Below are positions 44,643-53,283 of a DNA stretch of 64,000 bases, one piece after another. Origin of the DNA: JBBQED01 sp038320345 (GTDB taxonomy: Bacteria; Bacteroidota; Bacteroidia; AKYH767-A; OLB10); the NCBI GenBank assembly GCA_038320345.1, contig JBBQED010000004.1:124001-188000 (forward strand), written 5' to 3'. Within the stretch, counting starts at the first letter, position 1; the number at the start of each line of letters is the position of its first letter. Position numbers and translations under genes: made by a program. The notes under the pieces are model-generated. The model ran no database searches. It was not told the DNA's origin and saw only the letters and a list, made by a program, of their open reading frames with translations.

Positions 44643-44873
44643 TAGTATAGAATTTATAAGGTGATGAGATGCAGAAAAATAAAATGCATTTTTGTAAATG
44701 TAATCAATAAAAGTCATGAAAACTCGCTTTGACAGTATTAAAATTATAGGGCAAGGTTTATCAGTAAAAAAAGAGCCAAAGGCAAGATAAGCGGTTGTGC
44801 AAGACTACAATTTTTAATGAGTTTGCATAGGAAGATAATATGATCAAGTTTAACTACATTCGGTAACCGAAAC

Positions 44874-45476
44874 ATGACTAGAAAATATCGATCTCGCTTT
44901 AACGGAATACTTGAAGTAAATGAAGTGAATGGTGAGAAAGTGCTTGATGGAAAAAGCGCCAACTATTCTTATGGAAATTTGAAAATAGTTTGGGATAAAG
45001 GACTTCATAAAATTGGCATTGAAAATGTTGAAAGAGTGCTAGTTTTAGGGATGGGAGGAGGATCGGTAATAGAATTGCTACGAGAAAAATATAATTTCAA
45101 CGGTAAAATAGTTGCCATAGAAATAGATCCTGTAATTATCGAAATTGCAGCTCATGAATTCGGAATCACCAATGATAAATCACTTCGTATTGAATGTATC
45201 GATGCGGCTGAATATGTTACAAAAAGAACCAGTAGGTTTGATTTAATCCTTGTGGATCTTTTTATTGATGATAAAATCCCAGGCAAATTACTTTCTGTAG
45301 AATTCTGGCAATTGCTAGCAGGTAAAGCGGCTATTCACTGCAAAATTCTTTTTAATGCTTTTGAAGATACTGGCAAATTAGAGGGAGTAAAATCAGCACT
45401 CCTCAATGCGGGGTTTACCATCAAAATTTTTAAGAACGTAAACGGAGCTAATCTCATGATTTTTGCAGTGCGTTAA
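44874..45476 (+). CDS. spermidine-synthase-like methyltransferase-fold protein
   Basis: 200 residues with a Rossmann fold: VLVLGMGGGSVIELL as the nucleotide-binding loop, VAIEIDPVIIEIA as motif II with the acidic residue, and FDLILVDLF downstream. It is shorter than true spermidine synthases and lacks their N-terminal tetramer domain, as in many Bacteroidota fused-less homologues. It may bind S-adenosylmethionine or its decarboxylated form; substrate unknown. Confidence 0.8.
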   Translation: MTRKYRSRFNGILEVNEVNGEKVLDGKSANYSYGNLKIVWDKGLHKIGIENVERVLVLGMGGGSVIELLREKYNFNGKIVAIEIDPVIIEIAAHEFGITNDKSLRIECIDAAEYVTKRTSRFDLILVDLFIDDKIPGKLLSVEFWQLLAGKAAIHCKILFNAFEDTGKLEGVKSALLNAGFTIKIFKNVNGANLMIFAVR

Positions 45477-45894
45477 TAACAAACTACTTTCTTAAAATTG
45501 TGAGATCGAAAAATCAAGATCTTCAAACTACTATTATTATTTTTCACAATATAATATCTTTCAGGAGATTAAGCCACTTCTAAAAACAGATTTCTTGATT
45601 TAACCTAAAAGCACTCAAATAGCATGTGAATGCTATAATTAAATGATGCAATGCTGTAACACCTGTGAATATTTAATTCATCAACTTTGTTTGAGCCTGA
45701 TTACTCTCATTTAGTAAACATATTGTATGATCATTTGCTTCTAAGATTAAATTCAGAAAAGCAATACTAATATTTGACAATATCCAATTGCATTATTTTA
45801 TTGGTTGCATCAACTTAATACTATCGCAAAAATAATAAGCATTTACTAGTAGCTTGAAGTATTCTCCTTTAGTTAATATAATTCGTAAAACACG
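45477..45894. other. 418-bp non-coding region
   Basis: Very AT-rich. It should contain the promoter of the signalling cluster at 45895. I see only a short inverted repeat TAGCA/TGCTA and no recognised motif. Confidence 0.4.
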
Positions 45895-47091
45895 ATGCAT
45901 ATATCAAACATCCTCTTACAAACGATTCTTAGCAAATTACCTGAGATCAGTTCAACGAACTATGAAACGTTAAATACATCACAAATAAGTTTGTATGTTT
46001 TCTCCAACCTTTCGCTCAGTTTGATTTTTCTATTGCTACTTTATTTTCTCATCAAACTAAAAACCCAACGATCCGAAATTAACTTTCCGAAGGCTTACTT
46101 TTTTCTGATGGGACTTAGTATCTTAACCAGTCTTTTTTTCTTTTTAGAAGGAGTACTATTCATAATACCCGGGTCTGTCTCTGATACTACTTTTAGGCTG
46201 ATAATTGTCGTACTATCCTCAGCAACACTAATTGGATTACTCCGCGTGTTTCCACAGTTGGTTGCTTTAAAAACGGAAAAAGAATACAAAGCCACTTTAC
46301 AAAAACAAAAACTTACGGAAATAAAACTTCATAAGGCTCATGACGATGAAATGGCATTTGCAAATTCATTGAACCAGCTAGTAGAAGAACTTCGTCATTC
46401 TAATAAAGAAATAGAGCAGTTTGCCTATTTAGCATCGCATGATCTACAGGAACCTCTCCGTGCAGTTACTAAGTACATCCAAGGATTTGAAAAACACCAA
46501 GAAAACAATATTGATTCCACCTCTACACAATATTTATCACTTGTTAAAGATTCGATCCAACGAATGCATTTCCTCGTAGAGGATCTTCTTGAATACTCTA
46601 GAGTTGGTAAAAAAGAAGACGAAATGATAGCTATCGACTGCAATAAGCTACTAGATATTGTATTAGAAGATCTTTCTGCAACTATCGATGAAAATCACGC
46701 TTCAATCCGTTATGAGTCTCTCCCTGTAATTAACGGCTATTTTGTTGAAATGAAATCTCTCTTTCAAAATCTAATCAGCAATTCCATTAAATTCAGAAAA
46801 TCAGGTTCAATACCTGTTCTAAATATTAGCGCAATTGCACAGGGAAAAGAATGGATCTTTTCTGTTAAAGACAATGGAATAGGACTCAAGAACATTTATT
46901 ATGACAAAATCTTTAATATATTCCAACGCCTCCATACGCAAGATGAATACCCAGGAAATGGAATCGGATTAGCACAATGTAAAAAAATTATCGAAATGCA
47001 TCACGGAAATATATGGGTTGAATCGGAACTTGATTCAGGAAGTGTATTTTACTTCACGATCCCAATTTTACCTAGTATAAACAATAATTAA
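45895..47091 (+). CDS. membrane sensor histidine kinase
   Basis: 398 residues: four likely membrane spans in residues 30-125 with no large extracytoplasmic domain, a coiled-coil (about 128-165), HisKA with phospho-acceptor His182 in FAYLASHDLQEPLRAV, and HATPase with DNGIGLKNIYYDKIF and GNGIGLAQCKKII. The SHDLQEP form is that of phytochrome-type kinases. The lack of a periplasmic domain suggests membrane or intracellular sensing. It is the first gene of a plus-strand signalling cluster with two response regulators after it. Confidence 0.93.
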   Translation: MHISNILLQTILSKLPEISSTNYETLNTSQISLYVFSNLSLSLIFLLLLYFLIKLKTQRSEINFPKAYFFLMGLSILTSLFFFLEGVLFIIPGSVSDTTFRLIIVVLSSATLIGLLRVFPQLVALKTEKEYKATLQKQKLTEIKLHKAHDDEMAFANSLNQLVEELRHSNKEIEQFAYLASHDLQEPLRAVTKYIQGFEKHQENNIDSTSTQYLSLVKDSIQRMHFLVEDLLEYSRVGKKEDEMIAIDCNKLLDIVLEDLSATIDENHASIRYESLPVINGYFVEMKSLFQNLISNSIKFRKSGSIPVLNISAIAQGKEWIFSVKDNGIGLKNIYYDKIFNIFQRLHTQDEYPGNGIGLAQCKKIIEMHHGNIWVESELDSGSVFYFTIPILPSINNN

Positions 47092-47124
47092 TATATAATT
47101 TTTAAAAAAAAATTATTTCTATAA

Positions 47125-47706
47125 ATGCAAACTCAATCAATTTCGCACAGAATATGGAATACCATTTCATTAAGGATTCCATCCCATCTTTTAAATTTTT
47201 CTTCTATTCTTAACTTCTTTAGTCTCATTGGAACGAACTTAATGGATAGATCATTGACTGAAATCCCCTCAGATCATAAATCCAACAAAAAGCTAGAATC
47301 CAATCTTCCTCTACCCAAAATCAAAGTACCCGTAAAGATTAGGATTCTACTCGCAGAAGATTCAGTATTGAATTCTGGCATAATACGATCCGTTCTGAAA
47401 GAAAATGAGTTTGAACTTGACCGAGTTGAAAACGGGAAAAAAGCAATTGAACGCCTTGAAAATAATCATTACGACTTGATTCTCATGGATTTAATGATGC
47501 CTGTAATGGATGGTTTTGAGGCTACGACCTACATTCGTAAAGAAATGAATGCTTCAAAATCAAAAACGCCTATAATTGCACTAGTTGCGGATATTACTAA
47601 AGTAATTGCAGTAAAATGCGCCCAAACAGGAATGAATGACTATATTACAAAGCCTTTCAACGCCAATGAGCTGCTTACAAAAATAACACGCCACCAACAA
47701 GGTTGA
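47125..47706 (+). CDS. single-domain response regulator with N-terminal extension
   Basis: 193 residues. The receiver domain covers about 72-190 with IRILLAEDSVLN, phospho-acceptor Asp122 in YDLILMDLMMPVMDGFEA, and Lys in YITKPFNA. The usual ALTA is ALVADITK. The first 70 residues (basic, Ser/Leu-rich) have no match, and translation may instead begin at Met40 (47242). No output domain, so it probably passes phosphate within the cluster. Confidence 0.88.
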   Translation: MQTQSISHRIWNTISLRIPSHLLNFSSILNFFSLIGTNLMDRSLTEIPSDHKSNKKLESNLPLPKIKVPVKIRILLAEDSVLNSGIIRSVLKENEFELDRVENGKKAIERLENNHYDLILMDLMMPVMDGFEATTYIRKEMNASKSKTPIIALVADITKVIAVKCAQTGMNDYITKPFNANELLTKITRHQQG

Positions 47707-47803
47707 ATATTCAGATAAAAAGAAATTATTGTCTGCGTCCAATATCAATTTATTCGTTTAATTATACTTCTTCAAAACATCACTAATTATTAAATTATTA
47801 AGT

Positions 47804-48250
47804 ATGACAGGACATAAAATCATAATGATTGTAGACGATGACAGTGATGATAGATTATTATTTTCAGAAGCTGTGGAAGAAATGAATTCTTCCTATTCAT
47901 GCATTGAGGCTAAAAATGGTGTTGATGCTCTAACGATTCTTAATAAAGTAACAAAACTTCCTGATTTTATATTTCTTGACTTAAACATGCCCTTGATGAA
48001 TGGGAAAGAATGTTTAATTGAATTAAAAAATAAAGTTCGTCTAAAAAATATTCCTGTCATAATTTATTCTACTTCCAAATACAAGGGAGATCTTGATGAG
48101 ACTAAAATTCTAGGTGCGGTGTACTATCTCGTTAAACCAAATGATATTGCCGTTCTACCACGAGAAATAAGTAAAGCTCTTCAATTCGCTGGTTTAAATA
48201 AAGTCATAACTTTTGATTCCTTAAATTCTGACATATCAGAAAAGTATTAG
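47804..48250 (+). CDS. Rcp1-type response regulator
   Basis: 148 residues, receiver domain only: IIMIVDDDSDDRLLF, Asp59 in PDFIFLDLNMPLMNGKECL, STS in IIYSTSKYK and Lys in YLVKPND. The FLDLNMP form is that of cyanobacterial Rcp1-like regulators paired with phytochrome-type kinases. It sits between two kinase genes and may serve either. Confidence 0.92.
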   Translation: MTGHKIIMIVDDDSDDRLLFSEAVEEMNSSYSCIEAKNGVDALTILNKVTKLPDFIFLDLNMPLMNGKECLIELKNKVRLKNIPVIIYSTSKYKGDLDETKILGAVYYLVKPNDIAVLPREISKALQFAGLNKVITFDSLNSDISEKY

Positions 48251-48321
48251 CCTTTAAACTTTTTAATATTTCAGTATCAGGATGAAGGCACTCAACTGAT
48301 AATATATAAAATCTTTTATTT

Positions 48322-51300
48322 ATGAAGCCCGACGATAACCCAGGTAATCCTCCTGAAAGTAACCAGGATTTCCCAATTATAGGGATTGGTGCCTCTGCCG
48401 GTGGACTCGATGCTTTTAAAAAGTTGCTTAAAGCTATCCCGATAAAATCGGGGATGGCATACGTCTTAGTTCAGCATCTTGACCCCAATCATGAAAGTTT
48501 ATTACCGGAAATTTTAGCGCGGATAACCGAAGTCCCCGTTAATGAAATTACTAATGACATACATCTTGCTCCAGATCACATATACGTGATTCCGGAAAAT
48601 AAAATTCTCACATCAGAAGATGGCGTTCTAAAACTTGCTCCCAGAGATAAGAACAAGATGAATAAGGCTATTGATGTATTTTTTACTTCATTGGCTGAAG
48701 TACATAAAGAATTATCCGTAGGAGTAGTACTTTCTGGAACTGGTCATGATGGGTCCATTGGATTGAAATCAATTAAACTTCATGGTGGGACAACATTTGC
48801 TCAAGCTACGAATACTGCAGCTTATCCAGATATGCCACAAAATGCCATAAACAGCAATGTTGTAGATTTCATACTTCCCCCTGAAGATATACCACTCAGA
48901 TTAGTAGAATTGTTAAATGTTGAAAGTTTCGACAAAAATGAAAATGCACAACCCAATGAGGATTTATTTTTCAAAAAAATAATCCGCTTATTAAGTGAAA
49001 GCAACGGTGTGGATTTTACTTTTTACAAGCAAACAACTATCCGAAGAAGAATAATGAGGCGTTTTGCCTTGAGTAATAAACCAACCTTAAATCAATATGT
49101 AACTTTATTAAATTCGGATAAAAACGAACTGGAGAACCTTTTCCGTGATGTCTTGATCCCTGTTACCAGTTTTTTCAGAGATGCAAAAATTTTCGCTACA
49201 ATCAAAGAACAGATTCTTCCATCTTTAATACTTGAGAATAGCAGTTCATTGCCAGTTAGGGTATGGATTGCAGGATGTTCCACCGGTGAAGAAGCTTATT
49301 CCTTGGCTATTTTAATACAGGATTATTTAGAAAAAATAGGATCGAAAAGAACTATACAAATTTTTGCTTCTGATTTATCATCAAATTCTATTATGCATGC
49401 ACGAAGCGGCTCATATCCATCTGCACTCATTAAAAATATCTCCGAAGACCTACTTAAAAAGCATTTCGTTAAATCAGGAGAACAATATCAAGTAAAAAAA
49501 CACATCCGAGATATTTGTGTATTTGCCGTTCATAATTTCTTAAAAGATCCTCCCTTTGCAAAGATGGATCTAATAAGTTGCAGAAACGTTTTGATCTACA
49601 TGGATAATTTTCTGCAAAAAAAAGCACTAAGTACCTTTCACTATGCGCTAAATGAAAGCGGATTCCTTATCCTCGGGAAATCAGAAACTACTGGAACATC
49701 TTCAGATCTTTTTCAATCAGTTGCCAAAAGCGATAAAATTTACTCAAGAAAAAAAGTATCCAGTCATTATTTATATCAGGCTTATAAAAATGGGGGTTTA
49801 CGATCCGGCGATTCTGAAATTAAAGAATCGAATACTCAGCATAATTATATAGATTTCCAGAAAATTGCAGAAAGCATACTATTAAAAACTTACACTCCCG
49901 CCAGTGTTGTCATTAACCAACAATATGATATCGTAAATATCAATGGAGATATTAGTCCGTTTCTCAAACATAACCAAGGTAAACCAAGTTTCAACTTATT
50001 GAAAATGGCAAGGGAGGGACTCGTTTTTGACCTTCGTAATCTCCTCAATAAAATTGGGACGTCCAAAGAAACAGTATCAAAGAAAGGAATTTATATTAAA
50101 AATGAAGAAGGGCATGTAAAAATCAATATCGACATCGTACCACTTCCTGATACAATTGAAGTTTACTACCTAGTTCTTTTTAAAAAGGAAAATTTAGTTC
50201 GGAAGATTAAAACACAGTCCTTACTAGAAAAACAGAATGTTTCAGAATACCTACAGAGGATTAGTCAGTTGGAAAATGATATTGCAAGCTCTCACGTTGA
50301 TGTTAATTTAATTGCTGAGCAACATGAAGTAGCCAACGAAGAGTTGCAGAGTGCCAATGAAGAATTACTTAGCGGTAGCGAAGAGCTTCAAAGTCTTAAT
50401 GAGGAATTAGAAACATCAAAAGAGGAATTACAATCGAGTAATGAAGAATTAATCATTGTAAATCAGGAATTAACTGATAAGCAAGTTGAAATAAATAATT
50501 TGAGACTCTACTCTGAAGCCATTATTGCAACTGTCAAGGAACCACTTGTGGTAATGGATAAAGATCTCATCATAAAAAGTATAAATAAATCTTTTTACGA
50601 TAAATTCAACATCAATGAATTAGAATCAGTTGGAAAATATATTTACGAACTACAGCACGATCTATTTAACACACCAGAACTAATAACTTTACTTGAGGGT
50701 GTTCTAGGAAGACGCAACGAAATCAAAAATTATGAAATGCAAATTCAAATTCCGAAAATTGGAAAATGTTTTATTTTAGTTAATGCACAGAAGATTAACA
50801 ATATCGGTAATAAAGAAGCCTTAATTTTGCTCTCCATTGAAGATTATACAGAACGGAAATTAATCGAAAAAGAACAACAAAAATTAGCGGATGACTTATT
50901 AAAAGTCAATACCGAAATGAATGTCCAGCAAGAAAAAATTAACTTTTCAAAACAATATGTAGAAGCCATTATCGGAACGGTAAGAGAACCATTAGTTATA
51001 CTTGATAAAGATTTAAGGATAAAAAGTATAAATAATTCGTTCATAAAAGTTTTCAATATCAACGAACTGGAATCTTCGGGACAATTATTTTACGAAGTGA
51101 AGGATAATTTATTTGATAACAATAAATTGCGATCGCTATTAGAAAAAATATTAACCAAGCGGACTCAGATCAATGATCACGAGATTACGATTAATCAACT
51201 GGGAATTGGGGAGCGATCTTTTTTAATTAACGCAAGGCAAATAATTAACGAGGTTAAGAAAGAACAACAAATTCTACTTGCTTTAGAAGAATATTCCGAT

Positions 51301-52116
51301 CGTAAATTACTTCAAACTCACAACCGCTTACTATTTGAAGAACTGGAATCAAAAGTAAAGGAAAGAACAGCTTCTCTTGAACAAAGTAATATTCAATTGG
51401 AACAATTCGCACATACTGCTAGCCATGAATTTCAGGAACCACTCCGGAAAATAGTTACTTTTTCCAGAATACTTCAGACAAAGTCAGAAGAGAATAAGAA
51501 AGAGGAAGTTAAAAATTATCTTGAGAAAATCGAAAAATCATCTTTACGGATGTCAGTTTTGATTCAAGATATGCTAAATTTTTCTGTTGTAAACAATCAT
51601 ACCAAACTAGTAGAAAGAACGGATTTGAATAAAATTTTAAAAAATATTTTATTCGACTTTGAGTTAAATATATCTGAGAAAAATGCAATAATTACGAGCG
51701 ATATTTTGCCTGAGATTGATGCGATACCTTTTCAAATGAATCAACTTCTATATGATATCATCAGTAATGCTCTCAAATTTTCAATTCCTGGAGTTCCGCC
51801 AGTAATTCGAATTTCATCCAAAAAGTTAACGTCTGATGAATTAAAAATGTATCCTCATTTAAATTTGAACATGAATTATTACCGGATAACTATTAAGGAT
51901 AACGGAATAGGATTTGATCAAAAATATGCAGGACAAATCTTTACCATGTTTCAACGGCTTGATATAAGCGGGAATTATCCAGGCACTGGCATGGGGCTAG
52001 CGTTTTGCAAAAAAATTGTGCATAATTATCATGGTGAAATATATGCTCAATCTAAAAAAAATGAAGGGACTTCAATACATGTTATTTTGCCAGGATATGC
52101 AAGCACCGAAATCTAA
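48322..52116 (+). CDS. CheB-CheR-PAS hybrid sensor histidine kinase
   Basis: 1264 residues. CheB methylesterase domain (about 15-205: GIGASAGGLDAFKKLL with the Ser, VLVQHLDPNHES with the His, SGTGHDGSIG with the Asp) without a receiver. CheR methyltransferase (about 230-490: WIAGCSTGEEAYSLAI, ISCRNVLIYM). A PAS-like domain (about 512-625) and a Glu/Leu coiled coil (about 636-727, with repeated EELQS). Two tandem, mutually similar PAS domains (about 728-847 and 875-997), then HisKA (His in ASHEFQEPLRK) and HATPase (DNGIGFD, GTGMGLAFCKKI). Such proteins are cytoplasmic sensor hubs; no chemotaxis genes lie nearby. Confidence 0.93.
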   Translation: MKPDDNPGNPPESNQDFPIIGIGASAGGLDAFKKLLKAIPIKSGMAYVLVQHLDPNHESLLPEILARITEVPVNEITNDIHLAPDHIYVIPENKILTSEDGVLKLAPRDKNKMNKAIDVFFTSLAEVHKELSVGVVLSGTGHDGSIGLKSIKLHGGTTFAQATNTAAYPDMPQNAINSNVVDFILPPEDIPLRLVELLNVESFDKNENAQPNEDLFFKKIIRLLSESNGVDFTFYKQTTIRRRIMRRFALSNKPTLNQYVTLLNSDKNELENLFRDVLIPVTSFFRDAKIFATIKEQILPSLILENSSSLPVRVWIAGCSTGEEAYSLAILIQDYLEKIGSKRTIQIFASDLSSNSIMHARSGSYPSALIKNISEDLLKKHFVKSGEQYQVKKHIRDICVFAVHNFLKDPPFAKMDLISCRNVLIYMDNFLQKKALSTFHYALNESGFLILGKSETTGTSSDLFQSVAKSDKIYSRKKVSSHYLYQAYKNGGLRSGDSEIKESNTQHNYIDFQKIAESILLKTYTPASVVINQQYDIVNINGDISPFLKHNQGKPSFNLLKMAREGLVFDLRNLLNKIGTSKETVSKKGIYIKNEEGHVKINIDIVPLPDTIEVYYLVLFKKENLVRKIKTQSLLEKQNVSEYLQRISQLENDIASSHVDVNLIAEQHEVANEELQSANEELLSGSEELQSLNEELETSKEELQSSNEELIIVNQELTDKQVEINNLRLYSEAIIATVKEPLVVMDKDLIIKSINKSFYDKFNINELESVGKYIYELQHDLFNTPELITLLEGVLGRRNEIKNYEMQIQIPKIGKCFILVNAQKINNIGNKEALILLSIEDYTERKLIEKEQQKLADDLLKVNTEMNVQQEKINFSKQYVEAIIGTVREPLVILDKDLRIKSINNSFIKVFNINELESSGQLFYEVKDNLFDNNKLRSLLEKILTKRTQINDHEITINQLGIGERSFLINARQIINEVKKEQQILLALEEYSDRKLLQTHNRLLFEELESKVKERTASLEQSNIQLEQFAHTASHEFQEPLRKIVTFSRILQTKSEENKKEEVKNYLEKIEKSSLRMSVLIQDMLNFSVVNNHTKLVERTDLNKILKNILFDFELNISEKNAIITSDILPEIDAIPFQMNQLLYDIISNALKFSIPGVPPVIRISSKKLTSDELKMYPHLNLNMNYYRITIKDNGIGFDQKYAGQIFTMFQRLDISGNYPGTGMGLAFCKKIVHNYHGEIYAQSKKNEGTSIHVILPGYASTEI

Positions 52117-52160
52117 TATGGAGCTAAAATCAGAATAAATTAAGTTATCACTGCAAAATT

Positions 52161-52724
52161 ATGAAAATCCATATCAAATATGATATAAATTTGGCTTGCA
52201 AAATAATATTGCAAGAACAATTAGAATTATTGGGCGCAGATTATCAAATTACTGGTTTGGGTGAAGTAGACATAAAAAATAATCTAAGCAAAGATCAGTA
52301 TCAAAAACTCAGCACTAATCTTAAAAAATATGGTATTGACATCATTGAACATCCCAAAAGCGTTCTTATTCAGAAAATAAAAGACACAATTGTTGATCTT
52401 GTTTATCTTCAAGAAAAATTACCCAATTCAAATATTTCAACTTATTTAGCAGAAAAGCTAAATCATAGTTATGGATATTTATCTAATCTGTTTTCTGAAC
52501 TAACATTTTCGTCCATAGAAAATTTTATTATCCTTCAAAAAATCGAAAGGGCTAAACAACTTATCATTGCAAATGAATTAACACTGACTGAAATCGCCTG
52601 GCAGTTAAATTATAGTAGTGTTGCACATTTGTCCAATCAATTTAAAAAAACAACTGGTCTTACTCCTACCGCATTTCAAAGAATAATTAAAAATAGAAAT
52701 GATTCTGATAGTACTGATAAATAA
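52161..52724 (+). CDS. AraC family regulator with short N-terminal domain
   Basis: 187 residues. The C-terminal part (about 85-175) holds two helix-turn-helix motifs, the second TLTEIAWQLNYSSVAHLSNQF followed by KKTTGLTPTAFQR. The first 70 residues form an alternating beta/alpha pattern (KIHIKYDINLACKIILQEQL) reminiscent of a ferredoxin-like fold such as HMA, but without a CxxC metal site. Common in Bacteroidota stress clusters. It likely carries the transcriptional output of the surrounding kinases, though it has no receiver. Confidence 0.87.
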   Translation: MKIHIKYDINLACKIILQEQLELLGADYQITGLGEVDIKNNLSKDQYQKLSTNLKKYGIDIIEHPKSVLIQKIKDTIVDLVYLQEKLPNSNISTYLAEKLNHSYGYLSNLFSELTFSSIENFIILQKIERAKQLIIANELTLTEIAWQLNYSSVAHLSNQFKKTTGLTPTAFQRIIKNRNDSDSTDK

Positions 52725-52825
52725 TTTCTTAAAAGTAGAAAATAAATTTATTTAGTTCAGTAGTTGAATAATGACCCATACAAAGGAAATTCGATAATTA
52801 CCATTAACATAAAACCAATAAAGAA

Positions 52826-53272
52826 ATGAATTCGGATGCATTAAATGTTCTTTTAGCTGATGATGATGAAGATGATCGTTTGCTTTTTAAAGAAGCATTA
52901 GGAGAATTAAAAGTCAAAACCAACGTCGTCTTACTTAACGATGGAGTTCAATTAATGAATTTCCTTAATGACCCTGCTACACTCCTTCCGGATATTGTAT
53001 TTCTAGATTTAAATATGCCGAAAAAAGGGGGGATGCAATGTTTGCAAGAAATACGATCCGACAAGAAACTAAAAGACTTATCGATAGCCATTTATTCAAC
53101 CTCTGCGTCGGAAAAAGATATAGAGGAAACCTTTATAAAAGGGGCTAACGTTTACATTAAAAAACCGAATGATTTTAGCTCACTGAAGAAAATCCTTACT
53201 GAAGTGATTAGTATGAAATGGCAATATCACACATCTGGTTTAAATAAAGAACACTTTTTGTTAAGTCTTTAA
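52826..53272 (+). CDS. Rcp1-type response regulator
   Basis: 148 residues with VLLADDDEDDRLLFKEAL, Asp61 in PDIVFLDLNMPKKGGMQC, STS in IAIYSTSAS and Lys in YIKKPND. It is similar in size and type to the regulator at 47804. It ends 11 bp before the CHASE3 kinase, which suggests the two are partners. Confidence 0.92.
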   Translation: MNSDALNVLLADDDEDDRLLFKEALGELKVKTNVVLLNDGVQLMNFLNDPATLLPDIVFLDLNMPKKGGMQCLQEIRSDKKLKDLSIAIYSTSASEKDIEETFIKGANVYIKKPNDFSSLKKILTEVISMKWQYHTSGLNKEHFLLSL

Positions 53273-53283
53273 AAATCACTTTC

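Noticed and set aside
48436..48457. CCCGAT-AAA-ATCGGG resembling the palindromes at the tRNA locus
   Set aside because: It encodes conserved CheB residues (AIPIKSGMAY) in frame, so the likeness is best explained by coding.
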